Assembly: GCA_944366945.1 (NCBI GenBank) | Contig: CALVWJ010000005.1 | Location: 62,001 to 126,000 of the forward strand | Direction of reading: 5' to 3' | Origin: an uncultured Clostridia bacterium | GTDB taxonomy: Bacteria > Bacillota > Clostridia > Christensenellales > CAG-138 | DNA: 64,000 bases | Shown: positions 27,461 to 34,608 of the stretch, in pieces | How positions within the stretch are numbered: the stretch's first letter is position 1 | Layout of the letters: each line of letters opens with the position of its first letter | Notes under the pieces: generated by a model | The model's input: the letters and a program-made list of their open reading frames with translations, nothing else | What the model was told of the DNA's origin: nothing | Database searches by the model: none | Made by a program: the position numbers and the translations under genes

Positions 27461-28876
27461 TCAAAGCTGTTCCTTGATCGCCCTTGCAAGAATTCGGCTC
27501 AGCATTGGCGGCACGGAATTGCCGATCTGCATATAGGTTTTCGTATATGCGCCGCGGAAAAAATAATCGTCCGGATAGGACTGGATCCGCGCGGCTTCCC
27601 GGGGGGTAAGGCCCCTTGCTTGAGCCGGGTGGATATACATATTGCAGTCAAACTTCATGTGCGCCGTAATGGTTTTGCACACCTTATTCGGCTCCAACTT
27701 AAAATACTTATCCTTAAAAATGCCGTTGCGGCGGGCATAGGGCATAATATCGGCAATTTTAGGGTCATCGGAACGGTCGCCCGGGTTGAGCCTGCTGAAG
27801 ATTTCAATATCCCGGTCGTTGTTGTAGCGGGCTTTGTGGTTCAGCACGATCCGCATGCTGCGCCCTTGATTGATCGTTTGGATATAACCGTTTGTAAGCC
27901 CGGTGGCGCGGTCAATCGTTCTGCCTGTTTCGTCGCTTTCCGCCCCGGTCGCAGTTTTAATGCGGCTCGCCTTGAGCGGCTTTAGGCCATACAGCGCATC
28001 CGCCAGCACCCGGGGCGGCATCTCCCGCCCTATTTGCTCGATCCGTGCGAATACGGCATCGTTATCCCGGCCTACCCGGTTGCCGATAAAGATCAAGCGC
28101 ACCCGGTTCTGCGGAATGCCATACTCCTTTGCATTGAGCACCTTCGCTGAAACAGTATATCCAGCCTGTTTAAAATCTGCAATCGCCTGGGGCGCAGCGG
28201 AAAGCATCCCCTTTACGTTTTCCATAACAAAAAACCGTGGACCGATCAGCTTCAGCGCTTCAATATAGCTTTTGTATAGATGGTTGCGTGGATCATCCAG
28301 CAACCGCTGACGGTTTGCCATGCTGAACCCCTGGCAGGGCGGGCCACCGGCGAGCACATCTATCGCAGAAAAGCGCGCCAGTGCGGTTAAATTGCCCATA
28401 ACATCGTTGATATCACCATGCACGATATGCCTGCTTGGAATTTCCGGATGATTGTGCATATAAGTATCGATGCAGCAGGACTCGATGTCGTTTGCGAGGG
28501 CAATCATATACCCTTCCTGCGCAAAACCAAGGGACAGGCCCCCAGCGCCGCAGAACAGGTCGATGAGTTTGGGTGCTGTTGGGTCAATGGCATTTTGCGC
28601 CGCCGCAATGGCAGCATTGCAGTATTTATTTATCGGGCACCGCGCACAAAAACGCTGCTCTGGGCCGCAGAACCCGGCCAACTGCTTCATTGCGTCTGCA
28701 AAATCTGGATCCGCCTTTACCGCTGCGCAAATATGCGCTGCCCGCGCCATCCGATAGGGATCATCCATCGGGTGGGTCAAGCGTGACAGGCAGGCCTGCA
28801 GGTCAGCGTGTCCGCCTGCTTCGAGCCCCACGTGGATCAGCGCCATGATTTCCTTGAGGTCATCCATATATTCCAT
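27461..28876 (-). CDS. m5C DNA methyltransferase with Fe-S-like N-terminal domain
   Basis: A 471-residue cytosine-C5 methyltransferase. The catalytic domain begins near residue 104 (motif I LIDLFCGAGGLSLG). Motif IV is GGPPCQGFS with nucleophile Cys181, motif VI MENVKG, motif VIII PQNRVRLIF, and motif IX/X GLTPREAARIQSYP and GNSVPPMLS. Residues 1-103 are extra: a helical stretch followed by Cys70-X6-Cys77-X2-Cys80-X5-Cys86, the exact spacing of the [4Fe-4S] loop of endonuclease III/MutY glycosylases. It starts at the base after the stop of the second methyltransferase. Modification of the R-M target is inferred from context; the N-terminal role is unknown. Confidence 0.88.
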   Translation of the reverse strand: MEYMDDLKEIMALIHVGLEAGGHADLQACLSRLTHPMDDPYRMARAAHICAAVKADPDFADAMKQLAGFCGPEQRFCARCPINKYCNAAIAAAQNAIDPTAPKLIDLFCGAGGLSLGFAQEGYMIALANDIESCCIDTYMHNHPEIPSRHIVHGDINDVMGNLTALARFSAIDVLAGGPPCQGFSMANRQRLLDDPRNHLYKSYIEALKLIGPRFFVMENVKGMLSAAPQAIADFKQAGYTVSAKVLNAKEYGIPQNRVRLIFIGNRVGRDNDAVFARIEQIGREMPPRVLADALYGLKPLKASRIKTATGAESDETGRTIDRATGLTNGYIQTINQGRSMRIVLNHKARYNNDRDIEIFSRLNPGDRSDDPKIADIMPYARRNGIFKDKYFKLEPNKVCKTITAHMKFDCNMYIHPAQARGLTPREAARIQSYPDDYFFRGAYTKTYMQIGNSVPPMLSRILARAIKEQL

Positions 28877-29809
28877 CTAATGCCATTCTCCCAATTTCTC
28901 TAAGGTTTTGCGCACTTCCCGCGCCACTGCATGCGCAACGTTTACCGTTACCGCATTGCCAAACTGTTTATAAGCCTGCGCATCCGATACCGGAATTGCA
29001 AAATCATCGGAAAATCCTTGCAGCCTGGCACATTCCCTTGGCGTTAAACGCCGGATTCGCCCGTTTTGCGTAACATAATTATCCTGGCAGGCACGGTGCA
29101 TTTTCCCCATGGTAGCGCAAAGGGGCCGCGCAACCGGCAGGTCAATTTCAGATTTCGCATTATAGCCGCCTGTGCCATTGGACAGGATTGTGGGAAGGAT
29201 CCGTTCCGAAAGAAAATACTTTTCTGGAACATCGTGTTCAAGCAGGTCGCTGAGCTTTTTTTCCAGCACTACCTCTTTGGGCACGGAAAAAGCGGCTTGA
29301 TGGTTCGCAAAGCATACGATGAACGTCCTGTTCCTAATTTGGGGGACGCCATAATCTGCTGAATTCAGCACCATGGGGTACATGATATACCCCAGATCCT
29401 TCTGCAGGATATTTGCAATAACGGAAAACGTTTTACCTCGATTGTGCGTTTTCAAAGAACGGACGTTTTCGAGCACGATCGCGCGGGGTTTCCTGCCTGC
29501 TTGAATCTTAGCTTCAATGATCTCAGCGATTCTAAAGAACAGCGTGCCGCGTGCATCCTCAAAGCCCAAGCCACCACCCATCATGCTGAATGGTTGGCAC
29601 GGGAAACCGCCAATGAGCACATCGTGGTCCGGGATGCTCTCAAGTGGAATTGCATTAATATCGCCTAAGAGAATCGGCGAGCGGAAGTTCGCCCGGTAAG
29701 TCTGCACAGCATATTTATCAAAATCATTTGCCCAAATAATATCATATCCAGCATGCACAAAGCCCTGGTCGAGCCCGCCAATACCACTAAAAAGGGAAAC
29801 GATATTCAT
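28877..29809 (-). CDS. m5C DNA methyltransferase
   Basis: A 310-residue, compact cytosine-C5 methyltransferase: motif I VSLFSGIGGLDQGF at the N-terminus, motif IV GGFPCQPFS with Cys71, motif VI LENVRSL, motif VIII PQIRNRTF, a short recognition region (about residues 185-245), motif IX RRLTPRECARLQGF and motif X QFGNAVTVNVA. It differs from its neighbour in length and sequence, consistent with each protecting one strand of an asymmetric site. ATG follows directly after the stop codon of the ribbon-helix-helix gene, and its own stop touches the next start, so translation of all three is coupled. Confidence 0.92.
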   Translation of the reverse strand: MNIVSLFSGIGGLDQGFVHAGYDIIWANDFDKYAVQTYRANFRSPILLGDINAIPLESIPDHDVLIGGFPCQPFSMMGGGLGFEDARGTLFFRIAEIIEAKIQAGRKPRAIVLENVRSLKTHNRGKTFSVIANILQKDLGYIMYPMVLNSADYGVPQIRNRTFIVCFANHQAAFSVPKEVVLEKKLSDLLEHDVPEKYFLSERILPTILSNGTGGYNAKSEIDLPVARPLCATMGKMHRACQDNYVTQNGRIRRLTPRECARLQGFSDDFAIPVSDAQAYKQFGNAVTVNVAHAVAREVRKTLEKLGEWH

Positions 29810-30007
29810 CTATTTTTCGTTCCCTTCTATTGACTGCTTTTTAATATATTGTCGAATCCAGCCTCCAATTTCAACGGAGGCTGTTTTTCCTTCGCTCGCA
29901 ATAAGTTCCATAAATTTTTCTTTAATTTCAGGCTCAATGACTACTTCAATTTTCGCGGTTTTTTTCCGGCCTGCCGGACGTCCGCAGGAGGACAGGGCCT
30001 GCTTCAT
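29810..30007 (-). CDS. Ribbon-helix-helix regulator of the methyltransferase operon
   Basis: A 65-residue basic protein. Residues 18-58 read as a ribbon-helix-helix domain: a beta strand AKIEVVIEPEIKEKF, a helix, and a second helix VEIGGWIRQYIKK. The basic N-terminus (GRPAGRKKTAK) may contact DNA. It is the first gene of the methyltransferase operon and ends TAG directly before the next ATG. By position it should repress or tune its own promoter, the job done by C proteins or methyltransferase helix-turn-helix domains in other R-M systems. That role is inferred. Confidence 0.72.
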   Translation of the reverse strand: MKQALSSCGRPAGRKKTAKIEVVIEPEIKEKFMELIASEGKTASVEIGGWIRQYIKKQSIEGNEK

Positions 30008-30044
30008 AATTTTCCCTTCTTGTTTATACCATGTTTTAATATAG

Positions 30045-30073
30045 ATTATATCATATTTTTATCATTATGTAAA
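30045..30073 (-). promoter_or_regulatory. Promoter of the RHH-methyltransferase operon
   Basis: On the minus strand TTTACA (30068-30073), a 17-base spacer and a perfect TATAAT (30045-30050), 38 bases before the first gene. Confidence 0.75.
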
Positions 30074-30312
30074 AGGAGAGATTATCCAGCAGAGGAACGT
30101 TTGGCTGCAGTTTTTTATTCACCTGTGCGCATTTCCCCATTATAACATTACAATGAAAACAGAATGCGCTAAAATTCACCATCTCTTGCGCATTTTTAAA
30201 CACAATCCCAGAGCATTCTTCTTTTTTATACAACCGATCTGGAACATAAAAACAGTGTAAAATATTAGAAATCCATTGCAAGCACTTTCTATAAAATTTT
30301 CCGTCATATATA

Positions 30313-30354
30313 AACAAGAACCCGGTAAACCTAGTGGTTTACCGGGTTCTTGTT
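30313..30354 (-). terminator. 20-bp palindromic terminator after tRNA-Thr
   Basis: A perfect inverted repeat (arms 30312-30331 and 30336-30355) around the loop TAGT directly adjoins the tRNA 3' end; its outer base touches the CCA. The minus-strand tail reads TTGTTTATATATG. It probably ends tRNA transcripts and can also work in the other direction. Confidence 0.75.
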
Positions 30355-30431
30355 TGGAGCTGGTGATGGGAGTCGGACCCATGAACCTCGTCATTACCAA
30401 TGACGCGCTCTACCAACTGAGCTACACCAGC
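30355..30431 (-). tRNA. tRNA-Thr (GGT)
   Basis: The minus strand folds as a cloverleaf. Acceptor GCTGGTG pairs with CACCAGC, the D stem is GCTC/GAGC, and the anticodon stem CGTCA/TGACG encloses loop TTGGTAA with anticodon GGT. The T stem is ATGGG/CCCAT. CCA is encoded. Two oddities: the variable loop is six bases (AGGTTC), and the T loop reads TCCGACT, with C instead of the near-universal T at position 55. Confidence 0.93.
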
Positions 30432-30511
30432 AAGCTCCACATGCGCGGAACGTATAGTATTATACCTAATCCGGCCGTCGAATGCAAGGTGTTTTTCTTT
30501 CTTTTTTTATT

Positions 30512-31000
30512 TTATTCTTGCGCTGTGCTTCTGTTCCCCTCATGTTTGCAGGCGCTCTCCCAAATCACACCATTGCGCGGCACTGCCAGCAACACGCCGC
30601 CATGCGCGTGAGCCTCTTTCACATCATGGAAGCCGAAGCGGGCAAACAATGGAAGCTCCGTTGTTTGCGCCACAGCCTCAATTGTTGCAAATGGCATCTG
30701 CTGCGCCTTATAAAGCATAACTCTCAGCAGCAGGTCATCGTACAGTTTGCCGCGAAACGCAGGTGCAACAATGAAGCGGTCCATGCGCACTGCATCGCAC
30801 TCGGGACATGGATACATTCGCCCTACAGCAATCGGTGCCCCTGCATCCGTACGCACAAAGAGATGCGCTGCCACGGCATCAAGTGCATCGAACTCCGCTT
30901 CGGATAACACCCCTTGCTCCTGCACGCGCACCATTTCACGCAGTGCACGGACAGGGGCAAATCCAGCACCCGTCCCTATGGTCCATTCTGTCATAAACAT
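30512..31000 (-). CDS. GNAT-family N-acetyltransferase
   Basis: A 162-residue acetyltransferase-like protein. The CoA-binding segment reads RMDRFIVAPAFRGKLYDDLLLR (about residues 73-94), with the usual Q/RxxGxG/A loop weakly kept as RGKLYD. The C-terminal FARFGFHDV matches the GNAT beta-6/7 region. The substrate is unknown. AAGGAG precedes the start. The AI-2E-family permease gene ends 13 bp upstream, so it is likely the third gene of the udk operon. Confidence 0.75.
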   Translation of the reverse strand: MFMTEWTIGTGAGFAPVRALREMVRVQEQGVLSEAEFDALDAVAAHLFVRTDAGAPIAVGRMYPCPECDAVRMDRFIVAPAFRGKLYDDLLLRVMLYKAQQMPFATIEAVAQTTELPLFARFGFHDVKEAHAHGGVLLAVPRNGVIWESACKHEGNRSTAQE

Positions 31001-31013
31001 ATAGTGACGCTCC

Positions 31014-32327
31014 TTAACGCTCTGTCATCTGTTCTATCTCATCATCGGTTGGTGGTGTTTTACGCATGCCCGCTGCAAACCGTTTCTCCTCTACACGCCG
31101 GTTCACCCATTCGCTCACCAGTGTATAAAGCACGGCCATTACCGGCACACATAGTATAATCCCTACGATTCCAAACAGCCCTCCGCCAAGCAATACTGCA
31201 ATCATGACCCAAATGCCAGAAAGTCCCACCGCATTACCTACCACGCGCGGATAGAACACGTTGGCTTCAATTTGCTGCACCACGAGTACCAGCAGCACAA
31301 ACCAGATCACGCGGGATGGATCACACACCAGGATAATCAGAGCGCCGAACAACGCGGAAACCCAGGGGCCGATAATAGGCACGATCTGGGTTATGCCAAC
31401 AACAACGCTAATGAGCAGAGCATAAGGGAACCCAAAAATCGTCATCCCAATAAAGCAAAGCACACCAAGAATCGTGCATTCGATGATCATGCCATAGCAA
31501 TAATGGTTTAGCGCCTGGTTCGTGCGCGTGCTCACATCCAGTATGCGTGCCGCTTTACGTTCGCTGAAAATCGCCACAATTACCTTTTTGCCCTGGAAAA
31601 TCAGTTTTTCCTTGTTAAAGAGCGCATAGATGCTGATAATGACAGCAAAAAACAAGTCTACAACCGTTGCAGCGACACTTACAGTAAATTTGGCCGCACC
31701 GGTAACCAGCGTTGTAAGTTGCTCATCAAGCTGCGTCAAAAGGGTCTGCACCAAACCCTGGATACGTTCCTCCACCGCCTGGTTCAAGTTCAGCTTAAGC
31801 CAAATGTCCTCGCCCCAGACTGCAAGCGATTCGATATAACCGTCCATCCCGTTTGCAAGGGTAACGACGCTTTCTGTGATGCGGGGAATGATTAAAAACA
31901 GGATGGCCACAACAATCAGCAGAATAAAAACAATCGCAATCGCTTGGCACACCGCCCGTTTTAGCCCACAGATCTTCCATTTTTTCAATACGCGGTTTTC
32001 TAAAAACCGCATAGGCATATTGGTGATAAACGCAAAAGCAATGCCAATAAAAACAGGCCTAAGAATAGAGAAAAACGTGCCGACTGTACTTGAAACATCC
32101 TGCAGGTTTTCAATTGCCTCATAAAAAAGGATTGCGATAAGCGCAACTAGGAGCGGCATACGCGCGCTGCGCCAAATGCGCTGCTTTTCCCGCTTTTCCT
32201 GTACCTGCTGTTCATGCTTTTGCCATGCATTTCTTTCTTCTTCCGTGTCTATGTGTTTGGTTTCCATAGAAGCTTGATTTGCTCGATTCTGCGCCTGCGC
32301 AGCATCGTTTGGGTTATCGCCCTTCAA
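31014..32327 (-). CDS. AI-2E family transporter
   Basis: A membrane protein of about 437 residues with an acidic/basic N-terminal tail and some eight membrane segments of the AI-2E exporter (UPF0118/PerM) family; LLISVVVGITQIVPIIGPWVSA and the final GGGLFGIVGIILCVPVMAVLY are typical. Members export diverse small molecules or ions; AI-2 itself is not implied. A TTG start at 32327 is preferred because GGAGG lies nine bases upstream and overlaps the udk end. The ATG at 32267 lacks a ribosome site but would still give a complete membrane domain. Confidence 0.85.
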   Translation of the reverse strand: MKGDNPNDAAQAQNRANQASMETKHIDTEEERNAWQKHEQQVQEKREKQRIWRSARMPLLVALIAILFYEAIENLQDVSSTVGTFFSILRPVFIGIAFAFITNMPMRFLENRVLKKWKICGLKRAVCQAIAIVFILLIVVAILFLIIPRITESVVTLANGMDGYIESLAVWGEDIWLKLNLNQAVEERIQGLVQTLLTQLDEQLTTLVTGAAKFTVSVAATVVDLFFAVIISIYALFNKEKLIFQGKKVIVAIFSERKAARILDVSTRTNQALNHYCYGMIIECTILGVLCFIGMTIFGFPYALLISVVVGITQIVPIIGPWVSALFGALIILVCDPSRVIWFVLLVLVVQQIEANVFYPRVVGNAVGLSGIWVMIAVLLGGGLFGIVGIILCVPVMAVLYTLVSEWVNRRVEEKRFAAGMRKTPPTDDEIEQMTER

Positions 32328-32982
32328 TCGTTTTTTCCTCCAATTCTTTCTCGCGTGCCTCGCGCTCAAATTTCTCAGCAAGCAATTTTGCTGAAAGATA
32401 TGCGCTGATCGCATCGATCGCCATGCGGTTTTTTCCGCCACGCATAACGGCAAAGTCTGCGTCGTCAATGTATTTGCTGATATACTGCTCATACATCGGC
32501 TTAACCGTGGCAAGATACTGTTCCGAAATGTTTTCGATAGAGCGCCCCCTCGCCTGGATGTCGCGTTTGATGCGCCGCAAAAGGCAGATGTCCTTATCCA
32601 CATGCATATAAACCTTGAGGCTCATCGCCCGGGTCATACGCGGATCATGGAACATGTGGATGCCTTCCAAAATCAGCACGTCCGGCGGAAAGATCCGCTC
32701 CTTGGTATCCGCGCGCATATGGTTTGCATAATCATACCCCTTACGCGTAATGGGGCGGCCAGCCGCCAAAGCCTCAACATCCGCAAGCATTTCATCATAA
32801 TCGAACACCGCTGGTTCATCATAGTTGATGTGCATGCGCTCCTCAAACGGAAGGTGCGCATGATTCTTGTAATAGCAATCCTGGCCGATAATAACCGCAT
32901 TGCATGTAAGTGAATCCTTGATTTCCCTTGCCAGCGTGCTTTTCCCGCTTCCGCTTGCGCCGCAGATGCCAACAATGATCAT
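32314..32982 (-). CDS. udk: Uridine kinase-like protein
   Basis: A 222-residue P-loop kinase beginning MIIVGICGASGSGKSTLA. The pattern GQDCYYKNHAHLPFEER and the later RRIKRDIQARGRS are typical of uridine kinase, which phosphorylates uridine and cytidine with ATP or GTP for pyrimidine salvage. The start at 32982 is favoured because the upstream ATG at 32997 overlaps the GGAGG used for it. It overlaps the downstream permease gene by 14 bases. Promoter TTGCAC-N18-TATAAT lies at 33024-33053. Confidence 0.9.
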   Translation of the reverse strand: MIIVGICGASGSGKSTLAREIKDSLTCNAVIIGQDCYYKNHAHLPFEERMHINYDEPAVFDYDEMLADVEALAAGRPITRKGYDYANHMRADTKERIFPPDVLILEGIHMFHDPRMTRAMSLKVYMHVDKDICLLRRIKRDIQARGRSIENISEQYLATVKPMYEQYISKYIDDADFAVMRGGKNRMAIDAISAYLSAKLLAEKFEREAREKELEEKTIEGR

Positions 32983-33023
32983 AATGCGCCTCCGCATTGT
33001 GTATGATGTGACTCTCCATGTTA

Positions 33024-33053
33024 ATTATACCCGCATATTCGTGCAACGTGCAA
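33024..33053 (-). promoter_or_regulatory. udk promoter
   Basis: Minus-35 TTGCAC (33048-33053) and a perfect TATAAT (33024-33029) separated by 18 bases on the minus strand. Confidence 0.65.
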
Positions 33054-33092
33054 GACCCTGCTTGTCCGTTGCAAAAAACATGTATGCTAATT

Positions 33093-33821
33093 CTATAGCT
33101 TAGTGCATGTATTTCTTATTTTCCCGGAAATTTCTGCATCGAGCGCCTGCACAAAATCCTCCAGTTCCAGGTTGCGCTTGCCTGTAACATATTCGCTCTG
33201 CAAGAATGGAGGGCAAAGCTTATAATATGCAAGCACCTCCCTTTGGAATGCTTCCTCAAATGCGCTCCCGGTGTCCTGCCGTTCCATTTCCTCCAAATAG
33301 TAGGGCGATGCCTTTATGTAGCGTTTTACAAAGTATTGCGCCTGCGCGAGGCTGATGTCCCGTGCCAAAACGTTATTGCCAAAGAGCCAGAGCACGGATT
33401 CCCCTTCCTCAACTTCATTGTTCCCGCAGATGGCGCGCAGCGTAAACAAACCGCTGCTCTCTTGCAGATCCAGATAATGATAGTTGGAACAGGTAAGCGC
33501 ATCAAAAAGCCACAACGCCTCTTTCATAACCACAGCAGCATTCTCGTTGCTGATTGCAATGCATAGGTCGATCCGCTCGTTCCGAAGCGCCTGCAGGTAG
33601 CCATACTGCACGGACACGTCGACCCACTGCGTAGAAAGCGGTGCTTTCAGCGTGCAGTAATACAGCCGACAGGCTGGCTGTGCTTCCTTTCGCTCTTCCC
33701 CAGCCAGTTCATAACCATAATAGATGATTTGATCCGGGGATAAGTTGGGATATGCAGAGTTATCCACAAGTTCCGGCTTGCGCAGCATATCGAGGGAATG
33801 CAGGAAAGATTCAAGATACAT
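33093..33821 (-). CDS. Unknown protein divergent from XRE gene
   Basis: A 242-residue soluble protein with no signal peptide, no membrane segment and no recognised motif. It is acidic, with several aromatic-rich helices (ALWLFDALTCSNYHYLDL; QYFVKRYIKASPYYLEEM). The start at 33821 follows GAGG by eight bases; an upstream in-frame ATG at 33884 lacks a ribosome site. It is divergent from a small XRE regulator, and both promoters lie between two matching operator-like boxes, so the pair is probably co-regulated. Function unknown. Confidence 0.65.
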   Translation of the reverse strand: MYLESFLHSLDMLRKPELVDNSAYPNLSPDQIIYYGYELAGEERKEAQPACRLYYCTLKAPLSTQWVDVSVQYGYLQALRNERIDLCIAISNENAAVVMKEALWLFDALTCSNYHYLDLQESSGLFTLRAICGNNEVEEGESVLWLFGNNVLARDISLAQAQYFVKRYIKASPYYLEEMERQDTGSAFEEAFQREVLAYYKLCPPFLQSEYVTGKRNLELEDFVQALDAEISGKIRNTCTKL

Positions 33822-33887
33822 ACCATACACCTCACATTCTAAAAATAGGGGATTGGGCAAATTGAGCCTCCGTTTCCTCTGCATCTG

Positions 33888-33954
33888 TGTGGTATTCCAC
33901 GCAATTCGCTGGGAATAATTCTATACAATCAATCTGATTGTGTGGAATGCCACA
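33888..33954. promoter_or_regulatory. Paired inverted operators between 33093 gene and XRE gene
   Basis: TGTGGTATTCCACGC (33888-33902, plus) and TGTGGCATTCCACAC (33940-33954, minus strand) match at 13 of 15 bases, are each nearly palindromic (GTGG-N-ATTCCAC), and face each other 52 bp apart centre to centre. They are the natural binding sites for the adjacent XRE protein. Confidence 0.7.
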
Positions 33955-33974
33955 AGTCAGAAAGCTGAGGACTT

Positions 33975-34211
33975 ATGGGGCAAAAGATTAAACAGGATAT
34001 TTATATCGGCGGAAACATCCGCAGCCTACGCATGAAGGCGGGTTTGACCCAGGAGCAGGTTGCGGCAAGGCTCCAAGTTTTTGGCGTTAACATGTCCCGC
34101 GATTTTTATGCGCACATCGAAAGCGGGGATTATAACATCCGCGTAAGCGAATTGGTTGGGTTAAAGCACATCTTTCATTGCGCTTACGATGACTTTTTTG
34201 CGGGGCTCTGA
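33975..34211 (+). CDS. XRE-family DNA-binding protein
   Basis: A 78-residue protein consisting of one Cro/CI helix-turn-helix (GGNIRSLRMKAGLTQEQVAA, then a recognition segment NMSRDFYAHIESGDYN). There is no extra sensor domain. The second operator box ends 20 bp before its ATG. Similar stand-alone clostridial regulators often control one divergent neighbour; the neighbour here is an unknown protein. Confidence 0.85.
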   Translation: MGQKIKQDIYIGGNIRSLRMKAGLTQEQVAARLQVFGVNMSRDFYAHIESGDYNIRVSELVGLKHIFHCAYDDFFAGL

Positions 34212-34608
34212 AAAATTCCGGCAACCTGCGCCCGAAGGCGGTGCCAGCTCTTACTGATAGAATACGCCCCCACTTGGGTAAATGCAATACCGCCTGCCGC
34301 TCTTTAGGCTGCAGCGGCGTCGGAATAGCGCAGCAAAGAAAGGGGCAACGGCCGCGCTTTGGCAAGCTGAAAGCGCTTGAGGCGTTCGGCATGCAGCTCT
34401 CTTTCGAAGGCTTGAATCGGATTTGCGGCGCAGGGTGCATTCCCAAAAGGCGCAAGAGAAAGCGCCCGCTGCATGCGCGCTAAGCCCTCCAAATGCTTGG
34501 GGAGGGTCGCATCGCCCTGCCGCAACGATGCCGTTCAAGCCCCGAAAAAGCAATGCAAGCCGCTCAACAGTTTAGAAAGCAGCGGCCGCTGCTTGGCTTT
34601 TGTTCCGT
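34212..34608. other. 397-bp spacer
   Basis: No gene supported. The minus strand holds CGCAAATCCGATT near 34420, a weaker match to the phrase repeated in other spacers. No clear terminator for the convergent XRE and peptidase genes was found. Confidence 0.3.

Noticed and set aside
30051..30317. 88-codon minus-strand frame between the RHH gene and tRNA-Thr
   Set aside because: AT-rich region where it overlaps the RHH promoter and the tRNA terminator; no ribosome site.
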